A stretch of DNA of 64,000 nucleotides from Streptomyces sennicomposti (GTDB lineage Bacteria > Actinomycetota > Actinomycetes > Streptomycetales > Streptomycetaceae), in NCBI RefSeq assembly GCF_019890635.1, contig NZ_JAIOAB010000028.1, forward strand, positions 1 to 64,000. Reading direction: 5' to 3'. Made by a program: the position numbers and the translations under genes. The notes below the pieces were generated by a model. That model saw only the letters and a program-made list of their open reading frames with translations. It ran no database searches and was not told where the DNA came from. Positions 1-9,182 of the stretch are shown in pieces (positions within the stretch are counted from its first letter, which is position 1; the number at the start of each line of letters is the position of its first letter).

Positions 1-633
1 GGGTGTGTGGGGCGCGGCGTGCATGACGGGGCGTGTGGGACGGGACGCGGAGGGCGGGGTGTGTGGCGCGGGGCGGGCAGGACGGTGCGGGGCGTGCAGG
101 ACGGTGCGGGGCCTGCATGACGGTGCGGGGCGTGCAGGACGGGCGGGTAGGGGTGGGAGGCGCGCGGGAGGCGTGATCGTGGGGGCCGGAGCGGCCCGCC
201 GCGCGGGGCGGGTTGTGTGTCGGCGGGCGCGCTCCGGTGGTGAGCGCGGCCGACTGTAATCGCGCGAACTGCCCCCGGTACAGCTACCGTTCGGCCCCCT
301 GCCCGGCGTTATGCAAGACGGGGTGGATGCGCGGATCGTGCGAGGCGGTCGGGTGGAGCGTCGCGCGGGGCGGTCGGGCGGGTGTCGCGCGGGGCGCGCA
401 GGGGGGACGGAAGCGGCGTGGCGGTCCTGGCCCGGCCGGGGCGGAGCAGCACGGGCCGGGTGGTGGCGGTGCCCGTGGCGGGGCGCGCGGGGGCTGCGGG
501 CGCGGGGCGGTGCCTGCGGCGGAGCCGGGCGGAGTGGGGCGGTTCGGGGCGTGGGGGCGATGTACGCGCCGGGTGGGCCGCTGTACGGTCGGCGCGTTGA
601 CGTGACATGCACGGGTCGGGGAGGACGGTCGAG
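1..633. other. G-rich non-coding stretch with repeats
   Basis: No convincing gene is visible here. The open frames present encode Gly/Arg/Ala-rich low-complexity sequence typical of spurious frames in very GC-rich DNA. The plus strand is strongly G-rich. It holds a short tandem repeat (81-137) and less regular copies of the same GCGTGCA/GACGG words from about position 17. A relatively AT-richer patch at 255-295 could hold a promoter, but no clear -35/-10 pair can be assigned. Confidence 0.6.
81..137. repeat. 19-bp tandem repeat, three copies
   Basis: Three adjacent 19-bp units (81-99, 100-118, 119-137) begin GACGGTGCGGGGC and end TGCAG or TGCAT. Copies 1 and 3 are identical and copy 2 differs at two bases. 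A degenerate fourth start follows at 138. The function is unknown. Confidence 0.8.
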
Positions 634-2205
634 ATGGCCGAGGTCAGGGCGGGGCAGGACGTGACGGCGGGGGCGACCGGGGGGACCGGGACGGCCGGGT
701 CGGCGGGAGCCGCTGGGGGCGATGCGGGGGCGGCCCGGTCGGCGGAAGCCGCTGCGGGCTCTGCGGAGTCGGCCGGGTCGGCGGGAGCCGCCGGGGGCGG
801 TGCCGCGGCGGCCGGGCGCGGCGGGCGGGTGCCGCATGTGGCCGGGTTCGCGCGGTGGCCCGGCGGGGGCTCGCCGAAGGCGGAGGGCAAGGCGCTGCGC
901 GAGCGCGTAGCACGGTCCGCGCACGCCGCGTTCGAGGCGGACTCCGGACGCCCGGACGCGGTCGCGGCCGTCGAGGAGTCCAACCACGGCCGGCTGCCCG
1001 AGCTGACCCCGATCCGGGTCGGCCGGATGGCGGCGACGCCGTTCGCCTTCCTGCGCGGCTCGGCCGGCCTCATGGCGTACGACCTCGCACGCACTCCCAT
1101 GACCGGGATCGGCGCCCAGCTGTGCGGCGACGCCCACGCGGCCAACTTCGGCCTCTACGGCGACGCCCGCGGCGGTCTGGTGATCGACCTGAACGACTTC
1201 GACGAGACGGTGCACGGCCCCTGGGAGTGGGACCTGAAGCGGCTCGCCGCCTCGCTGGTGCTCGCCGGGCGGGAGGCGGGCTGCGACGAGGACCGCTGCC
1301 GCGAGGCCGCCCAGGACGCGGTCGGCGCCTACCGCCGCACCATGCGGCTGCTGGCCAAGCTCCCGGTGCTGGACGCCTGGAACGCCATCGCCGACGAGGA
1401 ACTCGTCTCCCACACCGACGCCCACGACCTGCTCGGCACCCTGGAACGCGTCTCGGAGAAGGCGCGGGCCAACACCAGCGGACGGTTCGCGGCCAAGTCC
1501 ACCGAGCGGACCGAGGACGGCGGCCGCCGCTTCGTGCCCGCCCCGCCGGTGCTGCGCCGGATACCGGACGCGGAGGCCGCGGCGGTGGCGGCCTCGCTGG
1601 AGCAGTACCTCACCACCCTGTCCGAGGACCGCCTTCCGCTGCTGGCCCGGCACGCGGTGCACGACGTCGCCTTCCGGGTGGTCGGCACGGGCAGCGTCGG
1701 CACCCGCTCCTACGTCGTGCTGCTGCTGGACCACCGCGGCGAACCGCTGGTGCTCCAGGTCAAGGAGGCCAGGCCGTCCGCGCTGCTGCCGCATCTGGCG
1801 AGCGCCGGCTTCCCGGCGCCCGAGGTGGCGCACGAGGGGCGGCGCGTGGTGCTCGGCCAGAAGAGCATGCAGGTGGTCAGCGACATCCTGCTCGGCTGGA
1901 CGACGGTGGACGGACGCCCCTACCAGGTACGGCAGTTCCGCAACCGCAAGGGCAGCGTCGATCCCGCCGCCCTGCCCGCCGACCAGGTCGACGACTACGC
2001 CCGGATGACCGGCGCGCTCCTGGCCCGCGCCCACGCCCACAGCGCCGACCCGCGCCTGATCTCCGGCTACTGCGGCAAGAACGAGGAACTGGACGAGGCG
2101 ATCGCCGCGTTCGCCGTCGCCTACGCCGACCGCACCGAGGCGGACCACGCCGACCTGGTCACAGCGGTACGCTCCGGCCGCCTCGCGGCGGAGATGGGGG
2201 TGTAG
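634..2205 (+). CDS. DUF2252 family protein
   Basis: This encodes a 523-residue DUF2252 protein. The family is widespread in actinobacteria and has a kinase/phosphotransferase-like fold, but no settled substrate. The family signature is clear: a GDAHAANFG motif, then an LNDFDETVHGPWEWDLKRL stretch, which resemble the catalytic HGD and metal-binding D segments of APH-type kinases. The first ~70 residues are Gly/Ala low complexity and probably disordered. I chose the ATG at 634 because GGGGAGG lies about 10 bases upstream; an in-frame ATG at 607 is the alternative. It stands alone, with repeats on both sides. The family call is firm; the biochemical role is unknown. Confidence 0.85.
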   Translation: MAEVRAGQDVTAGATGGTGTAGSAGAAGGDAGAARSAEAAAGSAESAGSAGAAGGGAAAAGRGGRVPHVAGFARWPGGGSPKAEGKALRERVARSAHAAFEADSGRPDAVAAVEESNHGRLPELTPIRVGRMAATPFAFLRGSAGLMAYDLARTPMTGIGAQLCGDAHAANFGLYGDARGGLVIDLNDFDETVHGPWEWDLKRLAASLVLAGREAGCDEDRCREAAQDAVGAYRRTMRLLAKLPVLDAWNAIADEELVSHTDAHDLLGTLERVSEKARANTSGRFAAKSTERTEDGGRRFVPAPPVLRRIPDAEAAAVAASLEQYLTTLSEDRLPLLARHAVHDVAFRVVGTGSVGTRSYVVLLLDHRGEPLVLQVKEARPSALLPHLASAGFPAPEVAHEGRRVVLGQKSMQVVSDILLGWTTVDGRPYQVRQFRNRKGSVDPAALPADQVDDYARMTGALLARAHAHSADPRLISGYCGKNEELDEAIAAFAVAYADRTEADHADLVTAVRSGRLAAEMGV

Positions 2206-2408
2206 GGCTGCGGCGCGAGCGCGAGCGCGAGCGCGAGTGGGAGCGAGAGCCGGGAGCCGAGAGGGAGAGGCGGCGGAGGCGGGGCGGGGGTGACCCCGTC
2301 CGGGCGTCCGCCGTGGGACGAGGCGCTCGCCATGGGGCGCGGGTGCCTGCCGTGGGGGCGGGCAGGTCTGCCGCGGGGAGGAGGCGGGGGCGGGGCGTCC
2401 GCCCCAGA

Positions 2409-2458
2409 GCTGAGGCGGGGCGTCTGCGGCAGCGCTGAGGCGGGGCGTCTGCGGCAGG
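2409..2458. repeat. 25-bp tandem repeat, two copies
   Basis: Two exact 24-base units starting GCTGAGGCGGGGC and ending TGCGGCAG lie at 2409-2432 and 2434-2457, offset by 25 bp. A degenerate third copy follows up to about 2480. Confidence 0.75.
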
Positions 2459-2533
2459 GCGGGGCGGCTCGTCTGCCGCCGGGCGGAGGCGAGGGGCCGG
2501 GGCGGTCCGGGCGGGGGCGGCGCCGTCGTGGCC

Positions 2534-2539
2534 TACGCT
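2534..2539 (+). promoter_or_regulatory. -10 box, leaderless J-domain gene
   Basis: TACGCT lies 6 bases before the GTG at 2546. Transcription starting at or beside the start codon would give a leaderless mRNA; no ribosome-binding site is visible. Confidence 0.6.
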
Positions 2540-2545
2540 GGTCGG

Positions 2546-3394
2546 GTGACGACCCCGGATGCAGAGCAGGGTGACGTCGCCGGAACGGCCCGGGCGACGT
2601 CCGGCGACACGGCGGCGCGGCCCGAGGAGCGGCTGGAGCGGGCCGTACGGGCCGCCGAGCAGGCCCTCATCGAGTACGAGATCGCGGTGGAGACCTTCCG
2701 GGTGGAGGTCGAGAACTTCGCCCGGCTCCACGAGCAGCGGCTCGGCCCCCTCTACGCCCGCATCGAGGAGCTGGACGTCCAGCTCGCCGAGGCCAGGGCG
2801 GCGCGCACCGGCGACCCCGAGGACCTGCGCACGGCCCAGGAGGCCCGGGCCAGGCTCCAGCCCATCCCGGGCGTCGAGGAACTGCTGCACGGCTGGATGG
2901 ACTCCGACGGCCTCTTCCCGGAGGCCGCCGCGATGCTCACCGAGCAGCCGGTACGCCCCCCGCAGCGGGTACGTCCGAGCGAGGAGGCCCGCGGCCTCTA
3001 CCGCGACCTGGTCCGCAAGGCCCACCCCGACCTGGCGCAGGAGGAGGACGAGCGCGAACGGCGCGAGGAGTTCCTCACCCGCGTCAACGCCGCCTACGCC
3101 CGCGGCGACGAGAAGGAGCTGCGGGAACTGGCCGAGGAATGGGCCGCCGGCCCCGTCCCCGCCGCGCAGGCGCCCAGCCGCGCCGAGGAGCTGTACGCCC
3201 GCCTGGAGTGGCTGTCCCAGCGCAAGGAGATGCTCACCGTCGTCGCCGGGCATCTGGAGGACAGCGCGATCGCCGCGATGCTCCGGCTGGCCCCCGACGA
3301 CCCCGACCGTCTCCTCGAGGAGATCGCCGGGCAGCTGCACGGTGACGTGGCCACGCGCGAGGCGGAGCTGGCGGCCCTGCGGGAACAGGGCTGA
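2546..3394 (+). CDS. J-domain-containing protein
   Basis: This 282-residue protein carries a DnaJ-like J-domain with the diagnostic HPD tripeptide at residues 160-162, in a YRDLVRKAHPDLA context, so it probably stimulates an Hsp70 (DnaK) ATPase. The N-terminal half (about residues 25-100) is strongly charged and heptad-like, predicting a coiled coil. A C-terminal helical segment of about 75 residues follows the J-domain. There is no G/F region or zinc finger, so it is not a classical DnaJ. The GTG at 2546 is preferred over the GTG at 2528 because an ideal -10 box precedes it. The client is unknown. Confidence 0.75.
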   Translation: MTTPDAEQGDVAGTARATSGDTAARPEERLERAVRAAEQALIEYEIAVETFRVEVENFARLHEQRLGPLYARIEELDVQLAEARAARTGDPEDLRTAQEARARLQPIPGVEELLHGWMDSDGLFPEAAAMLTEQPVRPPQRVRPSEEARGLYRDLVRKAHPDLAQEEDERERREEFLTRVNAAYARGDEKELRELAEEWAAGPVPAAQAPSRAEELYARLEWLSQRKEMLTVVAGHLEDSAIAAMLRLAPDDPDRLLEEIAGQLHGDVATREAELAALREQG

Positions 3395-3436
3395 CGGCCG
3401 GACCCCACCGCACCACGGACCGCCCGTCCTTTCGGG

Positions 3437-3442
3437 TAGCGT
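3437..3442 (+). promoter_or_regulatory. -10 box, leaderless rhodanese gene
   Basis: TAGCGT is separated by 7 bases from the ATG at 3450. No ribosome-binding site lies between them, which is consistent with leaderless transcription. Confidence 0.6.
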
Positions 3443-3449
3443 CGGAGCC

Positions 3450-3797
3450 ATGCATTTCGGAGCTGGTGTGCCCACGGTCGAGGTCACGGACCTCAAGGAC
3501 GACGACTTCCTGCTGGACGTCCGCGAGGACGACGAGTGGCAGGCCGGCCACGCCGAGGGGGCGCTGCACATCCCCATCAGCGACTTCGTGGCCCGCTACG
3601 GCGAACTGACCGAGGCCGCTCCCCAGGACGGCCGCGTCCACGTCATCTGCCGCTCCGGCGGCCGCTCGGCGCAGGTCACGATGTACCTGGTCCAGCAGGG
3701 CATCGACGCGGTGAACGTCGACGGCGGCATGCAGGTCTGGGCCGCCGCCGGCCGCCCCGTGATCACCGACGACGGCCGCCCGGGCCACGTCCTCTGA
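3450..3797 (+). CDS. Rhodanese-like sulfurtransferase
   Basis: This is a single rhodanese domain of 115 residues. The family moves sulfane sulfur through a cysteine persulfide. The chain shows the LLDVREDDEWQAGHAEGALH entry motif and the active-site loop CRSGGRS, whose Cys is the persulfide carrier, followed by the usual YLVQQGIDAVNVDGGMQVW C-terminal part. There is no signal peptide, so it is cytosolic. The ATG at 3450 follows a -10 box by 7 bases. It reads toward the paa operon, and a triple 36-bp repeat lies between the two ends. The sulfur acceptor is unknown. Confidence 0.88.
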   Translation: MHFGAGVPTVEVTDLKDDDFLLDVREDDEWQAGHAEGALHIPISDFVARYGELTEAAPQDGRVHVICRSGGRSAQVTMYLVQQGIDAVNVDGGMQVWAAAGRPVITDDGRPGHVL

Positions 3798-3860
3798 CCA
3801 CTCCGGGCGAACACGCGTCCACCCGGACGCCGCCGGGCAGACGGGGGCGGTGGCGGTGGC

Positions 3861-3968
3861 GCACCGTCCATGACGGCCCGGCGGGCCGCCTCCGCCGCAC
3901 CGTCCATGACGGCCCGGCGGGCCGCCTCCGCCGCACCGTCCATGAAGGCCCGGCGGGCCGCCCCCGCC
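3861..3968. repeat. 36-bp tandem repeat, three copies
   Basis: Three head-to-tail 36-bp units lie at 3861-3896, 3897-3932 and 3933-3968. The first two are identical; the third has two substitutions. Each begins GCACCGTCCATGA and contains the palindrome GGCCCGGCGGGCC, so each can form a short hairpin on either strand. The array ends 8 bases from the paaE stop codon, between two convergent genes, where it could act as a terminator or mRNA-end structure. There are no spacers, so it is not a CRISPR. Confidence 0.85.
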
Positions 3969-3975
3969 CGGCGGT

Positions 3976-5040
3976 TCAGCGGTCGAAGTCCAGCTCCACC
4001 GCCTCCGTGGCCGGGTGGGACTGGCAGGCCAGCACGTACCCCGCCTGAGTCTCCTCCGGTTCCAGCGCGAAGTTGCGGTCCATCCGCACCTCGCCCGCCA
4101 CGAGGAACGCCCGGCAGGTGCCGCACACCCCGCCCTTGCAGGCGTACGGCGCGTCGGGGCGGTTGCGCAGGACCGTCTCCAGCAGCGTCTCCCCCTCCTG
4201 GACCGGCCAGGTGCCGCCGCGGCCGTCGAGCCGGACCGTCACCGTGCTGTGCGCGGGGGCGGCGGCCACCGGCTCGGTCCCGGCACCCTCGGCGACGTGG
4301 AAGATCTCCTGGTGGACGCGCGTCCTGTCCACCCCGAGCCCGCGCAGCGCCCGCTCGGCCCCCTGCACCAGCCCGTAGGGCCCGCACAGGAACCATCCCG
4401 TCACCTGGGCCACGGGCAGCAGCGCCGGCAGCAGCTCCGTCAGCCGCTCCCGGCCGAGCCGCCCCGACGGCAGCCCCGCCTGCTGCTCCTCCCGGGAGAG
4501 CACCGTCACCAGCTGGAACCGCTGCGGATAGCGGTCCTTCAGGTCGGCGACCTCCTCCAGGAACATCGTCGAGGCGGTCGTGCGGTCGCTGCGTATCAGG
4601 CAGAACCGGGCCGACGGCTCCCGGGCGAGCAGGGTGGCGGCGATGGACAGCACCGGCGTGATGCCGCTGCCGCCGACGACCGCGGCGTACAGACCCGGCG
4701 CGGGCTGCAGCGTGAAACGGCCCGCCGGAGTCATCACCTCCAGCTCGTCACCGACGTTGATCTCCTTGAACGCGTACGTCGAGAAGGCGCCGCCCTCCAC
4801 CAGCCGCACCCCGACCCGCAGCGTCCGAGGCCCCTCGCCGTCGGGGTCCGGAGCCGGCGAGCAGATCGAGTACGTCCGCCGGACGTCGACCCCGTCGACC
4901 ACGCGCCGCAGGGTGAGGTGCTGACCCGGGGCGTGCCGGTACTCCGCGCGCAGCTCGGGCGGCACCGCGAGGGTCAGGGCGACGGAGTCGTCGGTGAGCC
5001 GGTCGACCGCCGTCACGCGCAGCGGGTGGAAGCGGGCCAT
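3976..5040 (-). CDS. paaE: Phenylacetyl-CoA epoxidase reductase PaaE
   Basis: PaaE passes electrons from NAD(P)H to the PaaABC di-iron oxygenase, which epoxidises phenylacetyl-CoA. The 354-residue chain has an FAD-binding domain (RTYSICS motif), an NAD-binding domain (GGSGITPV) and a C-terminal plant-type 2Fe-2S ferredoxin domain with CKGGVCGTC and a distant LACQSHP cysteine. This domain order is typical of PaaE. Its ATG overlaps the paaD stop by one base, so translation is probably coupled. It is the last gene of the operon, and a triple 36-bp repeat follows its stop. Confidence 0.95.
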   Translation of the reverse strand: MARFHPLRVTAVDRLTDDSVALTLAVPPELRAEYRHAPGQHLTLRRVVDGVDVRRTYSICSPAPDPDGEGPRTLRVGVRLVEGGAFSTYAFKEINVGDELEVMTPAGRFTLQPAPGLYAAVVGGSGITPVLSIAATLLAREPSARFCLIRSDRTTASTMFLEEVADLKDRYPQRFQLVTVLSREEQQAGLPSGRLGRERLTELLPALLPVAQVTGWFLCGPYGLVQGAERALRGLGVDRTRVHQEIFHVAEGAGTEPVAAAPAHSTVTVRLDGRGGTWPVQEGETLLETVLRNRPDAPYACKGGVCGTCRAFLVAGEVRMDRNFALEPEETQAGYVLACQSHPATEAVELDFDR

Positions 5041-5570
5041 CACACCTCCTTGAAGTGGTCGAAGGGTTCGCGGCAGTCCAGACAGCGCCGCAGCGCCTTG
5101 CACGCGGTGGAGGAGAACCGGCTGAGCAGTTCGGTGTCGGCCGAGCCGCAGTGCGGGCAGCGCACGGGACCGGTCTCCGTCCGCCGGGTCCGGGTCGGGC
5201 CCAGTTCCAGCGGAACCGGCTCGCCCTCCGTGCGCACCCGTGGGGGAGCTATGCCGAACTCCCGCAGCTTGCGGCGGCCTTCGGCGGTGATGTCGTCCGT
5301 GGACCAGGCGGGCGAGAGCACCGTGCGCACGGCGACCTCCCGCATGCCGTGCTCGCGCAGTACCCGCTCTATGTCCAGCGCCATCGCCTCGACCGCCGGG
5401 CAGCCGGTGTAGGTGGGGGTCAGCTCGACCTCGACCGCGTCCCCGCCGCGCAGGCGGACCGCGCGGACCACGCCCAGCTCCGCCAGGGTGAGCACGGGCA
5501 GTTCGGGGTCGGGCACCGAGCCGGCCAGCCTCAGCAGCTCCGCCTCCAGCGGGGTCGTCGCGGTCACCAT
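5040..5570 (-). CDS. paaD: Phenylacetate degradation protein PaaD
   Basis: PaaD is a 176-residue MIP18/DUF59-family protein thought to help Fe-S or metal assembly of the epoxidase. Residues ~1-110 are the MIP18-like domain, with a TPTYTGCPAVEAM core that holds the conserved Cys. The C-terminus carries a four-cysteine zinc-ribbon-like segment (CPHCGS ... CLDC) characteristic of PaaD. The ATG at 5570 overlaps the end of paaC by 7 bases. It belongs to the compact paaABCDE unit. Confidence 0.93.
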   Translation of the reverse strand: MVTATTPLEAELLRLAGSVPDPELPVLTLAELGVVRAVRLRGGDAVEVELTPTYTGCPAVEAMALDIERVLREHGMREVAVRTVLSPAWSTDDITAEGRRKLREFGIAPPRVRTEGEPVPLELGPTRTRRTETGPVRCPHCGSADTELLSRFSSTACKALRRCLDCREPFDHFKEV

Positions 5571-6283
5571 GACGCCCCCGGGTGGCTGCGGTGCAGATGC
5601 TGCATCTCGGCGAGCATCCGCCCGAACGGCTCGGTGTGCAGGCCCTGCCGGCCGGCGCCCGCCGACCACGCCCCGGTCCGCGGCCCCTCGGGCAGGGCGA
5701 GGGTGGCCCGGCGCAGTACGTCCCCCACGGACTCCAGCCAGGCCGCCTCCATACCGGACCAGTCGACGTCCAGGCCCGCCACCGGCTGGAACATCTCGCC
5801 GGTGAACCGCCACAGCGCCTCGCAGGCCCGGCGCATGCGCTCGTGGCTGACGTCGGTGCCGTCGCCGAGCCGCAGCGTCCACTGCTCGGCGTGGTCGCGG
5901 TGGTAGGCGACCTCCTTGACCGCCTTGCCCGCCAGCGGCGCGAACTCACTGTCCGAGTCGGCCAGTTGCCCGTACAGCAGGTGCTGGTAGGTGGAGAAGT
6001 AGAGCTGGCGGGCGATGGTGTGCGCGAAGTCGCCGTTGGGCTGTTCGACCAGCTGGAGGTTGGTGAAGGCGCGCTCCTCGCGCAGATAGGCCAGTTCGTC
6101 CTCGTCCCCGGCCATCGACAGCAGGACCCGGGCCTGTCCGAGCAGGTCGAGGGCGATGTTGGCGAGGGCGACCTCCTCCTCCAGCACGGGCGCGTGGCCC
6201 GCCCATTCCCCCAGGCGGTGGGAGAGCACCAGGGCGTCGTCGCCGAGGGCGAGGGCGGCGGTCGTGGGCAGGGTCGTCGTCAC
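5564..6283 (-). CDS. paaC: Phenylacetyl-CoA epoxidase subunit PaaC
   Basis: PaaC is the structural partner of PaaA in the 1,2-epoxidase core. The 239-residue ferritin-like all-helical chain shows the PaaC stretches LGQARVLLSMAGDEDE and VAYHRDHAEQW. In studied systems PaaC keeps the fold but is not the catalytic subunit. The start is a GTG at 6283, in the overlap with the paaB stop (6280-6282). The long upstream extension of the same frame is only read-through into paaB and is rejected. Confidence 0.94.
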   Translation of the reverse strand: MTTTLPTTAALALGDDALVLSHRLGEWAGHAPVLEEEVALANIALDLLGQARVLLSMAGDEDELAYLREERAFTNLQLVEQPNGDFAHTIARQLYFSTYQHLLYGQLADSDSEFAPLAGKAVKEVAYHRDHAEQWTLRLGDGTDVSHERMRRACEALWRFTGEMFQPVAGLDVDWSGMEAAWLESVGDVLRRATLALPEGPRTGAWSAGAGRQGLHTEPFGRMLAEMQHLHRSHPGASW

Positions 6284-6563
6284 AGGTGCTTCACCCCTTC
6301 CGGGATCTCGTAGAAGGTCGGGTGGCGGTAGGGCTTGTCGGCGGCCGGCTCGAAGAAGGGGTCCTTCTCGTCCGGGGAGGAGGCGGTGATCGCCGCGGAG
6401 GGCACCACCCAGATCGAGACGCCCTCGCCGCGCCGCGTGTACAGGTCGCGCGCGTTGCGCAGGGCCAGTTCGGCGTCCGGGGCGTGCAGGCTGCCGGCGT
6501 GGGTGTGGGACAGCCCGCGCCGGGAGCGGACGAAGACCTCCCACAGGGGCCAGTCGGTGTCGG

Positions 6564-6567
<4 letters not shown>
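6280..6567 (-). CDS. paaB: Phenylacetyl-CoA epoxidase subunit PaaB
   Basis: PaaB is a small, non-catalytic subunit that bridges PaaAC heterodimers. This 95-residue protein has the family pattern WPLWEVFVRSRRGLSHTHAG near the N-terminus and YTRRGEGVSIWVVPS in the middle, and ends in FYEIPEGVKHL. The ATG at 6567 overlaps the 3' end of paaA by 4 bases. Length and sequence match family norms. Confidence 0.95.
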
Positions 6568-7586
<1,019 letters not shown>

Positions 7587-7623
7587 GCGATCCCCCTTGA
7601 CCTCGCCTTGTCCATGTCTCCCG

Positions 7624-7637
7624 ACCGATCGTTCGGT
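7624..7637. promoter_or_regulatory. TetR (PaaR-type) operator upstream of paaA
   Basis: The sequence on the minus strand is ACCGAACGATCGGT, a near-perfect palindrome with ACCG/CGGT arms. The same 14-mer plus four further bases (TCGG) recurs at 12925. It fits the ACCGNNCGNNCGGT core I recall for corynebacterial PaaR. Its position suggests repression of paaA. Confidence 0.7.
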
Positions 7638-7683
7638 TCGGGCGATTCCATGGTGCGGCCCGCCGCCGTAGGGTGTCAACCGC

Positions 7684-7715
7684 TGTGGAAAACCGCGGGC
7701 GGGTCCTGTGGACAA
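7684..7715. other. Two DnaA-box-like 9-mers
   Basis: TGTGGAAAA (7684-7692) and TGTGGACAA (7707-7715) lie 23 bp apart in the same orientation. The second is the exact complement of the Streptomyces-preferred DnaA box TTGTCCACA. DnaA binding is an inference. Confidence 0.45.
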
Positions 7716-8093
7716 CTCGCGGGGGCGGCTGCCGCCGGGCTCTGGCGGGCTCCGGCGGGCGGCTCGCCGGTCGCCGTTCGCGGGCCGTGGGCCACGGGCC
7801 GCAGGCGGCTCGGACTGGCGCGGTGGACGGCCGCGGCCCGGCGGTGGGCGGCTCCTCGGACGGCGCCGTTCCTGTGCGCCGTGCGGGTGAACGGACCCAG
7901 AGCGGTACGAATCGCTGTCGCGGCCGGACGGCCTCGTGAAGCGGGACTGTGCCCGGCGGCCGGGCGTGAGTACCGTTCCGTGCGACGCCCGAGAACGGTG
8001 CACGCGGGCGGTGCGGGTGGTGCGCCGCCCACACCCCGCGGCCCCCGGGTGGCCGCGGGCGGGAAGACGGACCGGGAACGGGAAGCGGGCGGA

Positions 8094-9182
8094 ATGGACG
8101 CGTACGAGAGGGGCTCGACGGGCCCGGGCGGGCGGTACGGGCCCGACCGCGCCGAGGAGCCCCGTGGGACCCAGGGGGACGCGGAGGCTGCCGCGCCGTC
8201 GGCCCCGGCCGCTGAGCGGGACGCGGAACCCGCCGGAGGCGCCTCCGTGCCGAGCCCGCGCTCCGAGGCCGCCCCGCGTCCCGAGACGGGCCCACATTCG
8301 GAGGCCGCTTCCAACGCCGAGCCCGCCCCGCGCCCGGAGGCCGCTCCCGAGACCGAGGCCGCGCCGCACCCGGAAGCCGCCCCGCACCCCGAGCCTGCCC
8401 CGCACCCCGAGCCTGCCCCGCACCCCGAGGCCGCTCCCGACGTCGAGGCCGGCTCCGTACCGGCGCCCCGCTCCGAGGCCTCGCCCGAGCAGGGTGCCTC
8501 CGGCCGGGCCGCCCCCGGCCAGGACACCGCCACTCCCAGCGGTCTCGCCGCGCTCTCCCTCCCGTACCAGATCGGCGCCGCGCTGGCGCTCGCCGTCGTC
8601 GCGGTGGCCGCCTGTGTGCACCTGGGCATGGTGTTCCTGTACGTCGCGCCCTCGAACACGGTGACGAAGCAGCACGGCAAGGCCGTCGACGAATGGATCT
8701 ACCCGGAGTTCGAGCAGAACTGGAAGCTGTTCGCGCCGAACCCGCTCCAGCAGAACATCGGCGTCCAGGTGCGCGCCGAGACCCGCACGGCGGACGGCGG
8801 CTACCGGACCACCAACTGGTTCGACCTGTCCGCCGAGGACGGCCGGGCCATCGACGGCAACCCGCTGCCCAGCCACACCCAGCAGAACGAGCTGCGCCGC
8901 GCCTTCGACTTCTACTCCTCCACGCACGACGGCGAGAACCGCTCCACGGGGCTGCGCGGCGCGCTGGCCGAGCAGTACCTGCGCCGCATCGTCGTCCTGC
9001 GTCTCGGCCGCGACGACGCGGCCGGGCGGGGCGGCGTCCTCCAGCGCGTCCAGATCCGCGTCCGCACCACCAACGTGCCCTCTCCCGAGTGGAGCGAGGA
9101 GAACGTGTCGACCGCGCCCGAGTACCGCCTGCTGCCCTGGTGGACCGTCCCGGACGGCGAAGCGCGGGGAGGTGTGCGGTGA
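8094..9182 (+). CDS. DUF5819 family membrane-anchored protein
   Basis: This 362-residue protein has a long N-terminal Pro/Ala/Glu/His-rich region (residues ~1-150) with imperfect PHPE(A/P)AP repeats. One membrane segment follows (about residues 160-185, rich in Ala, Leu and Val), then a conserved DUF5819 domain starting near EFEQNWKLFAPNPLQQNIGV. The N-terminal tail is likely disordered and cytoplasmic, and the DUF5819 domain probably faces outward. Its stop overlaps the GTG of the HTTM gene, a pairing that suggests one joint function. The start at 8094 is the first plausible ATG; a later start cannot be excluded. Function unknown. Confidence 0.78.
   Translation: MDAYERGSTGPGGRYGPDRAEEPRGTQGDAEAAAPSAPAAERDAEPAGGASVPSPRSEAAPRPETGPHSEAASNAEPAPRPEAAPETEAAPHPEAAPHPEPAPHPEPAPHPEAAPDVEAGSVPAPRSEASPEQGASGRAAPGQDTATPSGLAALSLPYQIGAALALAVVAVAACVHLGMVFLYVAPSNTVTKQHGKAVDEWIYPEFEQNWKLFAPNPLQQNIGVQVRAETRTADGGYRTTNWFDLSAEDGRAIDGNPLPSHTQQNELRRAFDFYSSTHDGENRSTGLRGALAEQYLRRIVVLRLGRDDAAGRGGVLQRVQIRVRTTNVPSPEWSEENVSTAPEYRLLPWWTVPDGEARGGVR

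Larger units (their letters stand above)
2206..2545. other. Repeat-rich intergenic region
   Basis: About 340 bases separate the DUF2252 gene from the J-domain gene. The region opens with a (GCGCGA)n-like run near 2213-2238, then has G-rich sequence, then a 25-bp tandem repeat (2409-2458). No gene or terminator is convincing. The promoter of the next gene sits at its right end. Confidence 0.6.
7587..8093. other. Divergent control region, paaA / DUF5819 gene
   Basis: About 500 bases between divergent genes hold the TetR palindrome (7624-7637) and two DnaA-box-like 9-mers (7684-7715). The remainder is GC-rich with no gene I would accept. An 88-codon frame at 7673-7939 has no ribosome-binding site and an implausible composition. 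Confidence 0.6.

Noticed and set aside
5..605. Several overlapping open frames in the first 600 bases
   Set aside because: Gly/Arg/Ala-rich low-complexity translations, overlapping in several frames, with no ribosome-binding site; typical of GC-rich non-coding DNA.
3861..3968. Possible CRISPR array
   Set aside because: The 36-bp repeats are directly adjacent with no spacers, and no cas genes are present.
4015..5412. Long open frames antisense to paaC-paaE and many other genes
   Set aside because: They mirror strong codon bias of the real genes on the other strand, show no domains, and would overlap well-recognised proteins.
7673..7939. 88-codon open frame between paaA and the DUF5819 gene
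   Set aside because: No ribosome-binding site, Arg/Gly-rich composition, no recognisable motif, and it lies over the control region.
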